A stretch of 64,000 nt of DNA from assembly GCA_964631725.1 (NCBI GenBank), contig CAZVYX010000021.1, positions 1 through 64,000 on the forward strand. Direction: 5' to 3'. Within the stretch, counting starts at the first letter, position 1. Each line of letters starts with the position of its first letter. Below the pieces are notes generated by a model. It was not told the origin of the DNA and did no database searches. It saw only the letters and a program-made list of their open reading frames with translations. Below, one piece after another: positions 27,673 through 36,931 of this stretch. The position numbers were made by a program, and so were the translations under genes. This stretch comes from GCA-2731375 sp964631725 (GTDB taxonomy: Bacteria > Pseudomonadota > Alphaproteobacteria > GCA-2731375).

Positions 27673-29784
27673 ATGGCGCATCGTGGAAGCCATTGTCTAA
27701 TTCGCTGGGCGGCATTTGTGCTACTGGCTGGCAGCCTATTCCTGACACAGGTCTCGGAAGCATCGGCGGCGCGGAGAATTGCGCTCGTCATAGGCAATGG
27801 CGGTTACGATAAGCGGGCGCTGAAGAACCCGACAAGAGATGTTGATCTGATGGAGAAAACCCTCATCAGCCTGGGCTTCAAGGTGTCCAAGTACAAGAAC
27901 CTAAATCAGAAACAAATGAAGCGGAGAATCCGCGATTTCGGCGAACAGCTCAACAATGACACCGTCGCCCTGTTTTACTACTCGGGACATGGGATGCAGG
28001 TGGAGGGCCAAAATTATCTAATTCCCATCGACGCCGAAATAAACAAAGAAAGCGACGTGGATATTGAATCGGTCAGGGCGGAGAGCATCGCGGCACAAAT
28101 GGACCTGGCCCGCGGCAAGGTCAATATCATCATACTGGATGCCTGCCGCAACAACCCGCTTGAGAGGAGTTTTCGAAGAGGCGGCACCAGAGGTTTGGCG
28201 GGATTGCGGGCGGCGGAAGGCACGATCGTCGCTTATTCCACAACGCCCGGGCAAACCGCGGATGATGGCGATGGAAACTACAGTCCGTACACCGAAGCCT
28301 TGGTGGCGGAAATGGTCAAACCAGGCCTACCGATCGAGCTTATGTTCAAGGGCGTGCGCAAGGCTGTCAAAGCCGCAACCAAGGGCGTCCAGATACCTTG
28401 GGAAAATTCATCACTAACTGAAAATTTCACCTTTCAAAACGCCGCCGCGCCAGTGATGGCGAATGTCCTGCCGAGGAATATCGCTGCGCCGAATGTTGCG
28501 AAACCGGTAGTTGGCTCTTATCCCCGCAGGAAGCCTGGCACCGTCAGCAAGATCCAATGGTGGCATGCCATGGCCGGCATTAATGGCGAGCGCGTCAATA
28601 GGATCGCCCGGGACTTCAATGCGGCACAATCCGACTATGAGATTGTGCCCGTCTTCAAGGGTAATTACGGCAAGACAATGAGCGCCGCCATCGCAGCCTT
28701 CCGGGCCAGGAAACAGCCGCATATCGTGCAGGTGTTTGAGGTCGGAACAGCGACCATGATGGCCGCGCGCGGCGCCGTATATGCGATTGAAGATCTGATG
28801 AGGGACAATGGCCTGCCGTTCGACAAGTCCATCTACCTGCCGGCCGTAATCTCGTATTACCAGCGGCCGAACGGCGATTTGCTTTCAATGCCCTTTAACA
28901 GCTCGACGCCCGTTCTCTGGTACAACCGCGACGCCTTTCGGAAAGCCGGCCTGAACCCGGACGCACCGCCGAAGACTTGGGAAGAGATCGCATCGGTATC
29001 GAAAAGGCTACTGGGGGCTGGCATGAAATGCGGGTTTTCCTTTGGTTGGCAGTCCTGGGTCATGTTGGAAAACTTCTCCGCCTGGCACAATATTCCCTTC
29101 GCCACCCTGGCCAACGGACTTCAAGGCCCGGGCACCGAGTTGACCTTCAATAATGCCGGGGTCGCCGCCATGTTTCGGCAAATTGCCGCTTGGAGAATGA
29201 GCGGGATCTTCCAATATGGCGGCCGGCGCGGTGAGAGCCTGCCGAAGTTCACCAAGGGTGCATGCGGCATGTGGTTGAATTCGTCCTCCTATTACGGAAC
29301 CATCAAGAAGCAGGCGAAGTTCGATTTTGGCCAGGGCATGCTGCCCCTGAACACAAAGCTGGCCTTCACACCGCAAAATTCAATCATTGGCGGCGCCACC
29401 CTTTGGGTGCTTAAGGGCCACGACGACTGGGACTATAGGGGTGTCGGCCAGTTCATGAATTTCCTTTCCTCACCCAAGGTTCAGGCCTGGTGGCATCAGG
29501 AAACAGGCTATGTGCCGATCACCGTCCCGGCTTATGAATTGAGCAAGCGCCAGGGTTTTTATAAGCGTAATCCAGGTACGGACATGGCGATCAGACAGCT
29601 TCGCCTGAACAAGCCGACGCTGAATTCCATGGGCTTGCGGTTTGGCGACTTTGCCAAAATCCGCGTCATCATCAACGAAGAGATGGAAGCGATCTGGGCC
29701 GGCAGGAAATCCGCCAGAAAAGCTTTGGATGATGCCGCCAGGCGCGGCAATATATTGCTGCGGAAGTTCGAACGGGCGAATTGA
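27673..29784 (+). CDS. secreted caspase-like protease fused to UgpB-type solute-binding protein
   Basis: A 703-aa protein with a signal peptide (about 1-32, cleavage after EASA). Residues about 34-255 form a peptidase C14 / caspase p20-like domain with the His-Cys dyad intact: His106 in YYSGHGMQ and Cys158 in ILDACRNNP. After a Pro/Ala-rich linker (about 256-292), residues 293-703 match mature UgpB, the sn-glycerol-3-phosphate/glycerophosphodiester-binding protein, from IQWWHAM to the end RGNILLRKFER. UgpB blocks include EVGTATMMAARG, PFNSSTPVLWYN, GWQSWVMLENFSAW, IIGGATLWVL and GFYKRNPGTD. The fusion joins the protease to the mature part of UgpB with no second signal peptide, so it is a true fusion and not two adjacent genes. 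No ugpA/E/C genes are present. A periplasmic protease responsive to a glycerophospho-ligand is inference. Confidence 0.9.
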   Translation: MAHRGSHCLIRWAAFVLLAGSLFLTQVSEASAARRIALVIGNGGYDKRALKNPTRDVDLMEKTLISLGFKVSKYKNLNQKQMKRRIRDFGEQLNNDTVALFYYSGHGMQVEGQNYLIPIDAEINKESDVDIESVRAESIAAQMDLARGKVNIIILDACRNNPLERSFRRGGTRGLAGLRAAEGTIVAYSTTPGQTADDGDGNYSPYTEALVAEMVKPGLPIELMFKGVRKAVKAATKGVQIPWENSSLTENFTFQNAAAPVMANVLPRNIAAPNVAKPVVGSYPRRKPGTVSKIQWWHAMAGINGERVNRIARDFNAAQSDYEIVPVFKGNYGKTMSAAIAAFRARKQPHIVQVFEVGTATMMAARGAVYAIEDLMRDNGLPFDKSIYLPAVISYYQRPNGDLLSMPFNSSTPVLWYNRDAFRKAGLNPDAPPKTWEEIASVSKRLLGAGMKCGFSFGWQSWVMLENFSAWHNIPFATLANGLQGPGTELTFNNAGVAAMFRQIAAWRMSGIFQYGGRRGESLPKFTKGACGMWLNSSSYYGTIKKQAKFDFGQGMLPLNTKLAFTPQNSIIGGATLWVLKGHDDWDYRGVGQFMNFLSSPKVQAWWHQETGYVPITVPAYELSKRQGFYKRNPGTDMAIRQLRLNKPTLNSMGLRFGDFAKIRVIINEEMEAIWAGRKSARKALDDAARRGNILLRKFERAN

Positions 29785-29896
29785 AGGTGGCCGGACTTCC
29801 GCCTAGCCTATTTCTTTTGGATAATGAACCGCGTATCGACGGCAACTGTACAGGCAGCTTGACCAATCGCCCACGGGGGACCTGCTGTCCGGGGTA

Positions 29897-30118
29897 TCAA
29901 TAATGCGGCGGCGGTTGATCATCGGGCGCGCGGGGTTCGACATCGTCTTCCACCCGTCCCAGGCGGGCCCGCAGTTCGGCGACGACCCGCCGCAGGGCCT
30001 CGATCTCGGTCCATTGCCGGTTCACCATCTCGGACAGATCCTCAATGGTGCCATCCTGATGGGCGCTATGGCTTTCCAAGGCCGTCAGACGCCCTTGCAG
30101 GTCATCGATTTCGCTCAT
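29897..30118 (-). CDS. slyX: SlyX family protein
   Basis: A 73-aa coiled-coil protein that begins MSEIDDLQGRLTALESHSAH and contains SEMVNRQWTEIEALRRVV. It ends in the proline-rich tail DDQPPPHY that marks SlyX. Function is unknown; the E. coli gene was named for its position next to slyD. It overlaps the SDR stop by 4 bases (ATGA), so it is translated from the same transcript. An unremarkable gap of 112 bases separates it from the caspase-UgpB stop, which faces it. Confidence 0.88.
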   Translation of the reverse strand: MSEIDDLQGRLTALESHSAHQDGTIEDLSEMVNRQWTEIEALRRVVAELRARLGRVEDDVEPRAPDDQPPPHY

Positions 30119-30909
30119 GAGCCCACCTTCGTGGTTAGGCCGCCATCCACGGGAATGACCGCGCCGGTGATATAGGCCGCGGCGTCCGAGGCCAGGAACA
30201 GGGCCGCATTGGCGGCGTCCCAGGCATCGCCCATGCGGCCGAGGCGCGGCAGTTCGGTACGCTGGCGGCGGATTTCGTCATGGGCCAGGCCGGAGGTCCG
30301 GTGATACATCTCGATCGCCGTCGGCGTGTCCAAGAGGCCCAGCATCAGGACATTGCAGCGGATATTATGGGGCCCGTTCTCGAACGCCAGCCAGCGGCAG
30401 AATTCCTCCAGGCCCGATTTCGCCGCCTTGTAGGCGATCAGCGGCAGGGAGGCAACGGATGCGACGGAGCTGGTATGGGTGATACAGCCCGACCGCTGCG
30501 CCCGCATGATGGGCAACACTTGCTTCGACAGCAGCATTGGCCCGGTCAGGTTCATATCCAGGCATTGTTGCCAGGTTTGCAAATCGATCTCCGCCGTATC
30601 CCCCTCCACAGTGCCGGCGCCAACGTTGTTGTGCAGGATATCGATCCGGCCAAAGGCCTCCCGGGTCGCGGCCATGAGGTTGCGGCAATCATCTTCCCTG
30701 GTGATGTCGGCCAGCATGCATTCCACCGCAAAGCCCTCCGCCCGGACCAACCGCGCGGTCTCATCCATGGACGGGCTGGAGCGGTTGGCCAACATCAGCC
30801 TGGCCCCTTCGCGGGCAAAGGCCAAGGCCGTCGCCCGGCCATTGCCCATGCCGGCGGCCTCGCTTTGGCCGGCGCCGGTGATGATCGCGACCTTGTCCTT
30901 CAAGCGCAT
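30115..30909 (-). CDS. SDR family NAD(P)-dependent oxidoreductase
   Basis: A 264-aa short-chain dehydrogenase. The cofactor loop is TGAGQSEAAGMGNGRA, longer than usual. NNVG replaces NNAG, the catalytic pair is in AYKAAKSG, and the C-terminus is GAVIPVDGGLTTKVG. The ATG at 30909 starts the domain properly; the open frame upstream has no domain content. It is transcribed divergently from the phytanoyl-CoA dioxygenase at 31017 and linked to slyX downstream. The substrate is unknown. Confidence 0.88.
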   Translation of the reverse strand: MRLKDKVAIITGAGQSEAAGMGNGRATALAFAREGARLMLANRSSPSMDETARLVRAEGFAVECMLADITREDDCRNLMAATREAFGRIDILHNNVGAGTVEGDTAEIDLQTWQQCLDMNLTGPMLLSKQVLPIMRAQRSGCITHTSSVASVASLPLIAYKAAKSGLEEFCRWLAFENGPHNIRCNVLMLGLLDTPTAIEMYHRTSGLAHDEIRRQRTELPRLGRMGDAWDAANAALFLASDAAAYITGAVIPVDGGLTTKVGS

Positions 30910-31016
30910 GGCAAGCCTCTGCAATTGCGGTGCATTATTTGTCGTACCAATGGGCCCTGGACGCAAGCCGTGACTTCGGTGATAAATGATCGCACGCGGC
31001 ATGGGGGTCTATCGAG

Positions 31017-31913
31017 ATGACTGAAACCGGCAAAATCCTTACACAAGCGCAGCAGGATCAGTTCTGGCGCGAGGGCTTTCTGGTCATGGACGGGGCGGTG
31101 GACGAGACCACCCTGGCAAGGCTGCGTCGGCAGATGGATGACTGGGGCGAGGAAAGCCGGGCGCACAGTGAACCCTATGGCCCGCCCACCGTCGATGGCC
31201 GGCCGCGCTTCGACATGGGGGAGGAGCACACGCCGGTAACGCCGGCCCTGCGGCGGATCAACAATCCGGCCGAAGTCTCGGACGATTTCCACGCCGTCAT
31301 GACCGACGCCCCCATGGTCGACATGGTCGCCGACCTGATCGGGCCGGACGTGAAATACCATCACTGCAAGATCAATTCGAAACTGCCCGGCAGCAAGACC
31401 GTGGTGCGCTATCACCAGGATTTTCCCTACACGCCCCATACCAACGACGACGTCATCACGGCATTGCTGTTGCTGGATGACGTGGACGAGGAGAACGGCT
31501 GCCTGATGGTGGTGCCGGGCACCCACCGGGGCACCATCGACAGCCTGTTTCAGGATGGCGCCTTTACCGGCATGGTCGCGCCGGCGTTGGAGCGTGACTA
31601 TATGGCCCGCCAGGTGCCGATCGAGGGCAAGGCCGGGGCGGTCTGCCTGATGCATACCCGCCTGCAACATGGCAGCGAGTCCAACCGCTCCGACGACCGG
31701 CGCCGGGCCATCTATATCTGCGTTTACAGTGCGGCGGACGCCATACCCATCGCCCGCAATCCCATGCCGTCGGCCCTGGAAGGCACCATCGTGCGGGGCC
31801 GGGAAAGCCGCACCGCCCGCATGATCCCGTTGCAGGTGGAATTGCCGCAGCAGCCCAAGTCGGCCTCTTTCTTCACGGTGATCGGGCAGAAATCCGCCAG
31901 TACGGGTGATTAG
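31017..31913 (+). CDS. phytanoyl-CoA dioxygenase (PhyH) family protein
   Basis: A 298-aa Fe(II)/2-oxoglutarate oxygenase. The iron ligands are His and Asp in VVRYHQDFPY and the distal His in RLQHGSESNRSDDRR; a downstream Arg binds 2-oxoglutarate. The central ALLLLDDVDEENGCLMVVPG and GTHRG segments are the PhyH signature. Its stop overlaps by 4 bases with the convergent small gene at 31910. PhyH members hydroxylate varied small molecules; no specific substrate can be inferred. Confidence 0.88.
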   Translation: MTETGKILTQAQQDQFWREGFLVMDGAVDETTLARLRRQMDDWGEESRAHSEPYGPPTVDGRPRFDMGEEHTPVTPALRRINNPAEVSDDFHAVMTDAPMVDMVADLIGPDVKYHHCKINSKLPGSKTVVRYHQDFPYTPHTNDDVITALLLLDDVDEENGCLMVVPGTHRGTIDSLFQDGAFTGMVAPALERDYMARQVPIEGKAGAVCLMHTRLQHGSESNRSDDRRRAIYICVYSAADAIPIARNPMPSALEGTIVRGRESRTARMIPLQVELPQQPKSASFFTVIGQKSASTGD

Positions 31914-32239
31914 CGCTTTTCGAACACCTGGGTGCGGGCGGTGATCTTGTCGGTGAACTGATACCAGCCGCGCATTTCGATGAATTCCGGCGTCTCCAAG
32001 GCTTCCGGCCCGCTGAGCTCATAGATCGCCATATAGGCCCTGGCGGACGACGTCGATTTTTCACCATCGCTGGTCAGACTGGCATCGCCCACGGAGGCAT
32101 AGCGGTTGCCCGTCAGGACACCGGGGCAGGCCAGGGCATCGGGCAGGTGTTCCTCGTCGTACCATTTGTTCCAGGCGGCCTCGACCGCCGGATCGATTTC
32201 GGCCTGAACGATCAACAGATATTTCGGTGCTTCAGACAT
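31910..32239 (-). CDS. small EthD/dabb-like hypothetical protein
   Basis: A 109-aa protein beginning with a beta strand (KYLLIVQAEID). It then has AWNKWYDEEHLPDALACPGV, a pattern shared by small dimeric alpha+beta-barrel proteins of the EthD/DUF4286-like type, where WYDEEHLP is typical. These are often helper enzymes or monooxygenase-like proteins in catabolic clusters. It lies tail-to-tail with the PhyH gene, overlapping 4 bases. The function is not known. Confidence 0.65.
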   Translation of the reverse strand: MSEAPKYLLIVQAEIDPAVEAAWNKWYDEEHLPDALACPGVLTGNRYASVGDASLTSDGEKSTSSARAYMAIYELSGPEALETPEFIEMRGWYQFTDKITARTQVFEKR

Positions 32240-32341
32240 GACCCCTCACATTTCCAAAACCTGTCCGGCAATGCTAGGGCATCTCCGCCTCGATTGAAAT
32301 CGTCCCGACGGCAAGCCGGCTATGCCTGCGCTGGGAGGGGT

Positions 32342-33127
32342 TTATTGTCTGGTGGATATTCGCGACGGCGGCACCCCCATCACCTTCCCAAAGGCGGCGG
32401 AGAAGGCGCTGGCACTTCGATAGCCATGCTGCCGCGCCACGCGGGAAATTGGCTCGCTGCGGGACAGCGCCTCAAGGGCGTTGTGAAAGCGGATCCGCTG
32501 GCGCCAGTGATTGAAGCTCATGCCCAGATCACGGGCGAACAGACGGGCCAGCGTACGTGATGACGCACCGGCAACACCGGCCCATGCCTCCAGGCTGCGG
32601 CGGTCCGAGGGGTCGGCGAGCAATTCGGCGCATAGGCGCTGCAATCTCGCATCCCTTGGCAGCGGGACATTCAGCGATAACTCCCGCGCCCGGCTGATTT
32701 CCAGTTCGATCATTTGCGCGATCAGACTACCCCGGCTGTCCGGATCATAGACCACCGGCTCCTCGCTGAGAGCCAGGATCAATTCGCGCAACAGGCTGGA
32801 GACGGCGATCACGGAAAGAGCGCGGAAGGAATCGTCACTCACCCCGGTGTCGATATACAGGGTCCGCATTTCGACACTGCCGTGCATGCTGACGGAATGA
32901 TGCGTACCGGCGGGAATGTAAACCGCACTGTCCCGTGGCACGATCCAGGCCTCCTGCTCTGTACGCAACCGCATTATCCCAACCGTCGCATAGAGCAGTT
33001 GATCGCGCTGGTGTTCGTGCCATGGTATGACAAAACTGTCGGTGAAGTCCTTCGACATCACGCTGACGGTCTGGGGCAGGTGCTGATAATCATCTGGGTC
33101 GGTGCTGCGTTTTGCCGGTATCGCCAT
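32342..33127 (-). CDS. AraC family transcriptional regulator
   Basis: A 261-aa regulator. The N-terminal half is a cupin-like sensor (VIPWHEHQRDQLLYA, VYIPAGTHHSV). The C-terminal 100 residues hold the AraC double helix-turn-helix, with LEAWAGVAGASSRTLARLF and ISRVARQHGYRSASAFSAAF. It is divergently transcribed from the MFS transporter at 33275 across 147 bases, a common arrangement in which the regulator controls the pump. The ATG at 33127 is chosen by domain start; it has only a weak Shine-Dalgarno sequence. Confidence 0.9.
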   Translation of the reverse strand: MAIPAKRSTDPDDYQHLPQTVSVMSKDFTDSFVIPWHEHQRDQLLYATVGIMRLRTEQEAWIVPRDSAVYIPAGTHHSVSMHGSVEMRTLYIDTGVSDDSFRALSVIAVSSLLRELILALSEEPVVYDPDSRGSLIAQMIELEISRARELSLNVPLPRDARLQRLCAELLADPSDRRSLEAWAGVAGASSRTLARLFARDLGMSFNHWRQRIRFHNALEALSRSEPISRVARQHGYRSASAFSAAFGKVMGVPPSRISTRQ

Positions 33128-33274
33128 GATTGCCAGGCTTTCGATTGGAATGAGATTTTTGGCGCAAACTCGACGAAATTTGGCATGACATCGCATTCCA
33201 GACAAGCGTAACCTGTCTTTGTGTTTACGGCGGTATTCGAAAAGGTCCGCGATCAAAATGGGGGTCAGAGGCAC

Positions 33275-34537
33275 ATGAACCGGGATCGATCGTATTTTTT
33301 GTTGCTAAACATCGGCCATTTCCTCGACCATCTGTTCACCCTGATTTTTGCAACGATCGCGGCATTGGTGTTGTACCGGGAATGGGGAATTGGCTACGCC
33401 GCGCTTTTGGCCTATGCGACGCCCGGGTTTTTCGCCTTCGGCCTGTTTTCCCTGCCGGCCGGCTGGCTGGCCGACAAGTGGAGCCGCGACGGCATGATGT
33501 GCGTGTTTTTCATCGGCATCGGCCTCACTGCAATCGCCACCAGCTTCGCTCAAACGCCATTGCAGATTGGCATCGGATTGTTCGTGATCGGCATGTTCGC
33601 GGCGATCTACCATCCCGTAGGCCTCGCCATTGTCACCATGAAATGGCGCAATACGGGCATGCGGATCGCGGCCAACGGGGTTTGGGGCAATCTCGGCGTT
33701 GCCTCCGCCGCGCTGATTACCGGATACCTGATCGACCATGGCGGCTGGCGCATGGCGTTCATTCTGCCGGGCGTCTTTTCCATTGTCATGGGACTGGTCT
33801 ACATGACGCTGCGGTGGCGCAGCATTCACGCCGACGGAAACGCCGCGAAAGGCGCGGCCGACGAAGTGGCGGCACCCCCCTCGCCATCCTATCGCGCGCT
33901 GTTGATACGGGTCTCGACGATCGTCTTCCTGACGACGGCGGTGTCCTCGATTGTCTTTCAATCAACCACCTTCGCCCTGCCGAAAATTTTCGATGAGCGA
34001 CTGCAGGGACTGGCCGCCGATCTGGCCGCCTGGATTGACGGCGTGGGCGGTTCCGGCCAGGAAGATATTGCAACGGTAATCGGATCCCTGGCCTTCATCG
34101 TATTCGCCGTGGCATCAATGGCGCAGCTTGTGGTCGGCAGCATGCTCGACCGCTTTGGCCCCAGGCGCGTATTCATGACGGTCGCGATCATCCAGTTGGT
34201 CTTCTTCTCGGCCATGCCCGGCCTGACGGACGGCGTTGCCCTGGCGGTCGCCCTGGGTTTCATGCTTGGCGCCTTTGGCCAGATCCCCATCAACGATTTC
34301 ATGATCGGCAAGACCGCCAGCGGCGCCTATCGGGCCCGCATTTACGGCGTCCGCTACGTGGTAAGTTTTACCGCCCTGGCGGTGTCCCTGCCATTGATCG
34401 CCTTCGTCTATCAGAACTGGGGCTTTGACACCCTGTTTCGCATCCTTGCCGGTGCCGCCGTGGTTATTCTGGCCGCCGTGGCAATGTTGCCGAAGCAACT
34501 GCCAACGCCGGAGACCGCGCCGGCGGCGGCTGAATAG
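33275..34537 (+). CDS. MFS transporter (fosmidomycin-resistance-like)
   Basis: A 420-aa major facilitator with 11-12 hydrophobic helices. It starts MNRDRSYFLLLNIGHFLDHL, which resembles the FsrA/Fsr group, and has the motif-A loop GWLADKWSRDG. Between helices 6 and 7 lies a polar loop, and a further insert (DLAAWIDGVGGSGQEDIATV) precedes a late helix. It is divergent from the AraC regulator and converges with clpA (12 bases between stops). Export of a toxic compound or uptake of a small acid are both possible. Confidence 0.85.
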   Translation: MNRDRSYFLLLNIGHFLDHLFTLIFATIAALVLYREWGIGYAALLAYATPGFFAFGLFSLPAGWLADKWSRDGMMCVFFIGIGLTAIATSFAQTPLQIGIGLFVIGMFAAIYHPVGLAIVTMKWRNTGMRIAANGVWGNLGVASAALITGYLIDHGGWRMAFILPGVFSIVMGLVYMTLRWRSIHADGNAAKGAADEVAAPPSPSYRALLIRVSTIVFLTTAVSSIVFQSTTFALPKIFDERLQGLAADLAAWIDGVGGSGQEDIATVIGSLAFIVFAVASMAQLVVGSMLDRFGPRRVFMTVAIIQLVFFSAMPGLTDGVALAVALGFMLGAFGQIPINDFMIGKTASGAYRARIYGVRYVVSFTALAVSLPLIAFVYQNWGFDTLFRILAGAAVVILAAVAMLPKQLPTPETAPAAAE

Positions 34538-34549
34538 AGGCGCTGCCGG

Positions 34550-36931
34550 TCAGGTCACCAATTCGGGTATCTTATCGCCGCTGGGCGTTTCCGGATCGGT
34601 TGAACCGCCGCCGCCATCGCCCTTGCTGCTACTGCCTTTCGGCCGTTTCGCCTTACCCTCGAAGGCAAAAGTCAGCTTGCCGTCGGCGACATCGATCACC
34701 ACCAGGCCGCCCTTGGCCAACTTGCCGAACAGCAATTCGTCCGCCAGGGGCTTCTTCACCTTCTCCTGAATGATGCGGCCCAGGGGACGGGCGCCATAGA
34801 GCTGGTCATAGCCCTTTTCCGCCAGCCAGTCGCGGGCCGCGACGCTCAATTCAATCGCCACCTTGCGTTCGCCCAGTTGATCGCTCAATTCGCCAATGAA
34901 CTTGTCGACCACCTTGGAGATAACTTCCGGCGGCAGGGCGGAGAAGCCGATCGTGGCGTCGAGGCGATTGCGGAATTCCGGTGTGAACAGCCGGTCAATG
35001 GCTTCCTCGTCGGCGCCAACCTTGTTTTCCCGGCCGAATCCGATGGCCATTTTCGACATTTCCGAGGCGCCGGCATTGGTCGTCATGATCAACACCACAT
35101 TGCGGAAATCGATGTGCTTGCCGTTATGGTCGGTCAGTTTGCCGTAGTCCATGATCTGCAGTAGGATGTTGAACAGATCGGGGTGGGCCTTTTCAATCTC
35201 GTCCAGCAACAGCACCGCATGGGGGTTCTGGTCGATGGCATCGGTCAACATGCCGCCCTGATCGAAGCCGACATAGCCGGGCGGCGCGCCGATCAAACGG
35301 CTTACCGTGTGCCGTTCCATATATTCCGACATATCGAAACGGACCATCTCCATGCCCATAATCTTGGCCAGTTGCCGGGCCACCTCGGTCTTGCCGACAC
35401 CGGTGGGGCCGGAGAACAGATAGCTGCCGATCGGCTTTTCCGGCTCCCGCAGGCCGGCCCGGGACATCTTCAATGCGGTGGCCAGGGCATCGATGGCCTG
35501 TTCCTGACCAAAGACGACGTCCTTCAACTCACCTTCCAGATTAGCCAGGCTGGCCCGGTCGTCCTTGGACACGGTTTTCGGCGGGATGCGCGCGATCTTG
35601 GCCACCACGGTCTCGATATCCTTGACCGAAATGGTCTTCTTGCGCCGGCTTTCGGGCAGCAGCATCTGGGCCGCACCGACCTCGTCGATCACATCGATCG
35701 CCTTGTCCGGCAACTTGCGGTCATTGATATACTTCGCCGACAGCTCCACCGCCGCCTTGATGGCATCACCGGTGTAACGGATATTGTGGTAATCCTCGAA
35801 ATAGGGCTTCAGACCCTTCAGGATCTTGACCGCGTCGAGCACCGTCGGCTCGTTCACATCGATCTTTTGGAAGCGCCGCAACAGGGCCCGGTCTTTTTCG
35901 ATATAGCCGCGGTATTCCTTGTAGGTCGTCGAACCCATGCAGCGGATGGTGCCGCTGGCCAGGGCCGGCTTCAACATGTTGGAGGCATCCATGGCCCCGC
36001 CCGATGTCGCACCAGCGCCAATCACGGTGTGAATTTCGTCGATGAACAGAATGGCGTCGTCATGGTTTTCCAGCTCGGCGATCACCGCTTTCAGGCGTTC
36101 TTCAAAATCGCCGCGATAGCGGGTGCCGGCCAACAGGGCGCCCATGTCCAGGGAATAGATCGTGGTATCGCGCAGCACCTCGGGCACTTCGCCCAAGACC
36201 ACCCGGCGGGCCAGGCCCTCGGCAATGGCAGTCTTGCCGACGCCGGGGTCGCCCACCAGCAGGGGGTTGTTCTTTTGCCGCCGGCAGAGGATCTGGATGG
36301 TCCGCTCCAACTCCTCTTCCCGCCCGATCACCGGGTCGATACGGCCGCTGCGCGCCTTGTCGTTCAGATCAATGCAATAGGCGGCCAGGGCCTCGTCGCC
36401 GGATTTGACCGCGCTTTCTTCCTCTTCCTTTTCCTCCGTCCCGCGCACCGTGCGTTCCGCGTTCATGCCCGGCGTCTTGGCGACGCCGTGCGAGATGTAG
36501 CTGACCGCATCCAGGCGCGTCATGTCCTGTTCCTGCAGGAAGTAAACCGCGTGACTTTCACGCTCCGCAAAGACCGCGACCAGGACATTGGCCCCGGTAA
36601 CCTCATCCCGGCCCGATGACTGCACATGATAGACGGCACGCTGGATAACGCGCTGGAACCCGGCGGTCGGCTTCGCCTCTTCCTCGTCTTCCACGGTCAG
36701 CGACGCCAGGTCCTCGTCGAGATAGTCGATCAACTGGCCGCGCAACTGGTCAATCTCCACATTGCAGGCACGCAACACCGAGCGGGCATCATTGTCATCG
36801 CACAAGGCCAACAACAGATGCTCCAGGGTTGCGAATTCATGCCGGCGTTCGTTAGCGCTGCGTAGCGCCCGATGCAGGCTCTGTTCCAGTTCTGCCGCGA
36901 ATGATGCCACTAGACTTTTTCCATCGTACAT
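34550..36931 (-). CDS. clpA: ATP-dependent Clp protease ATP-binding subunit ClpA
   Basis: A 793-aa AAA+ unfoldase that feeds substrates to ClpP. The N-domain contains LEQSLHRALRSANERRHEFATLEHLLLAL. AAA-1 has Walker A GDPGVGKTA and Walker B ILFIDEIHTVIGAG. AAA-2 has GPTGVGKTEVARQLA and AVLLLDEIEKAHPD, and a ClpP-docking loop follows. The C-terminus is a glycine/serine-rich tail longer than in E. coli. The ATG at 36931 overlaps the end of clpS by 22 bases; a GTG at 36910 directly on the clpS stop is an equally plausible start (786 aa). The clpS-clpA order is standard in proteobacteria. Confidence 0.95.
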   Translation of the reverse strand: MYDGKSLVASFAAELEQSLHRALRSANERRHEFATLEHLLLALCDDNDARSVLRACNVEIDQLRGQLIDYLDEDLASLTVEDEEEAKPTAGFQRVIQRAVYHVQSSGRDEVTGANVLVAVFAERESHAVYFLQEQDMTRLDAVSYISHGVAKTPGMNAERTVRGTEEKEEEESAVKSGDEALAAYCIDLNDKARSGRIDPVIGREEELERTIQILCRRQKNNPLLVGDPGVGKTAIAEGLARRVVLGEVPEVLRDTTIYSLDMGALLAGTRYRGDFEERLKAVIAELENHDDAILFIDEIHTVIGAGATSGGAMDASNMLKPALASGTIRCMGSTTYKEYRGYIEKDRALLRRFQKIDVNEPTVLDAVKILKGLKPYFEDYHNIRYTGDAIKAAVELSAKYINDRKLPDKAIDVIDEVGAAQMLLPESRRKKTISVKDIETVVAKIARIPPKTVSKDDRASLANLEGELKDVVFGQEQAIDALATALKMSRAGLREPEKPIGSYLFSGPTGVGKTEVARQLAKIMGMEMVRFDMSEYMERHTVSRLIGAPPGYVGFDQGGMLTDAIDQNPHAVLLLDEIEKAHPDLFNILLQIMDYGKLTDHNGKHIDFRNVVLIMTTNAGASEMSKMAIGFGRENKVGADEEAIDRLFTPEFRNRLDATIGFSALPPEVISKVVDKFIGELSDQLGERKVAIELSVAARDWLAEKGYDQLYGARPLGRIIQEKVKKPLADELLFGKLAKGGLVVIDVADGKLTFAFEGKAKRPKGSSSKGDGGGGSTDPETPSGDKIPELVT

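Noticed and set aside
35183..36619. A 478-codon open frame on the plus strand inside clpA
   Set aside because: It is antisense to clear AAA+ motifs and has composition typical of a shadow frame; no ribosome-binding site or domain is seen.
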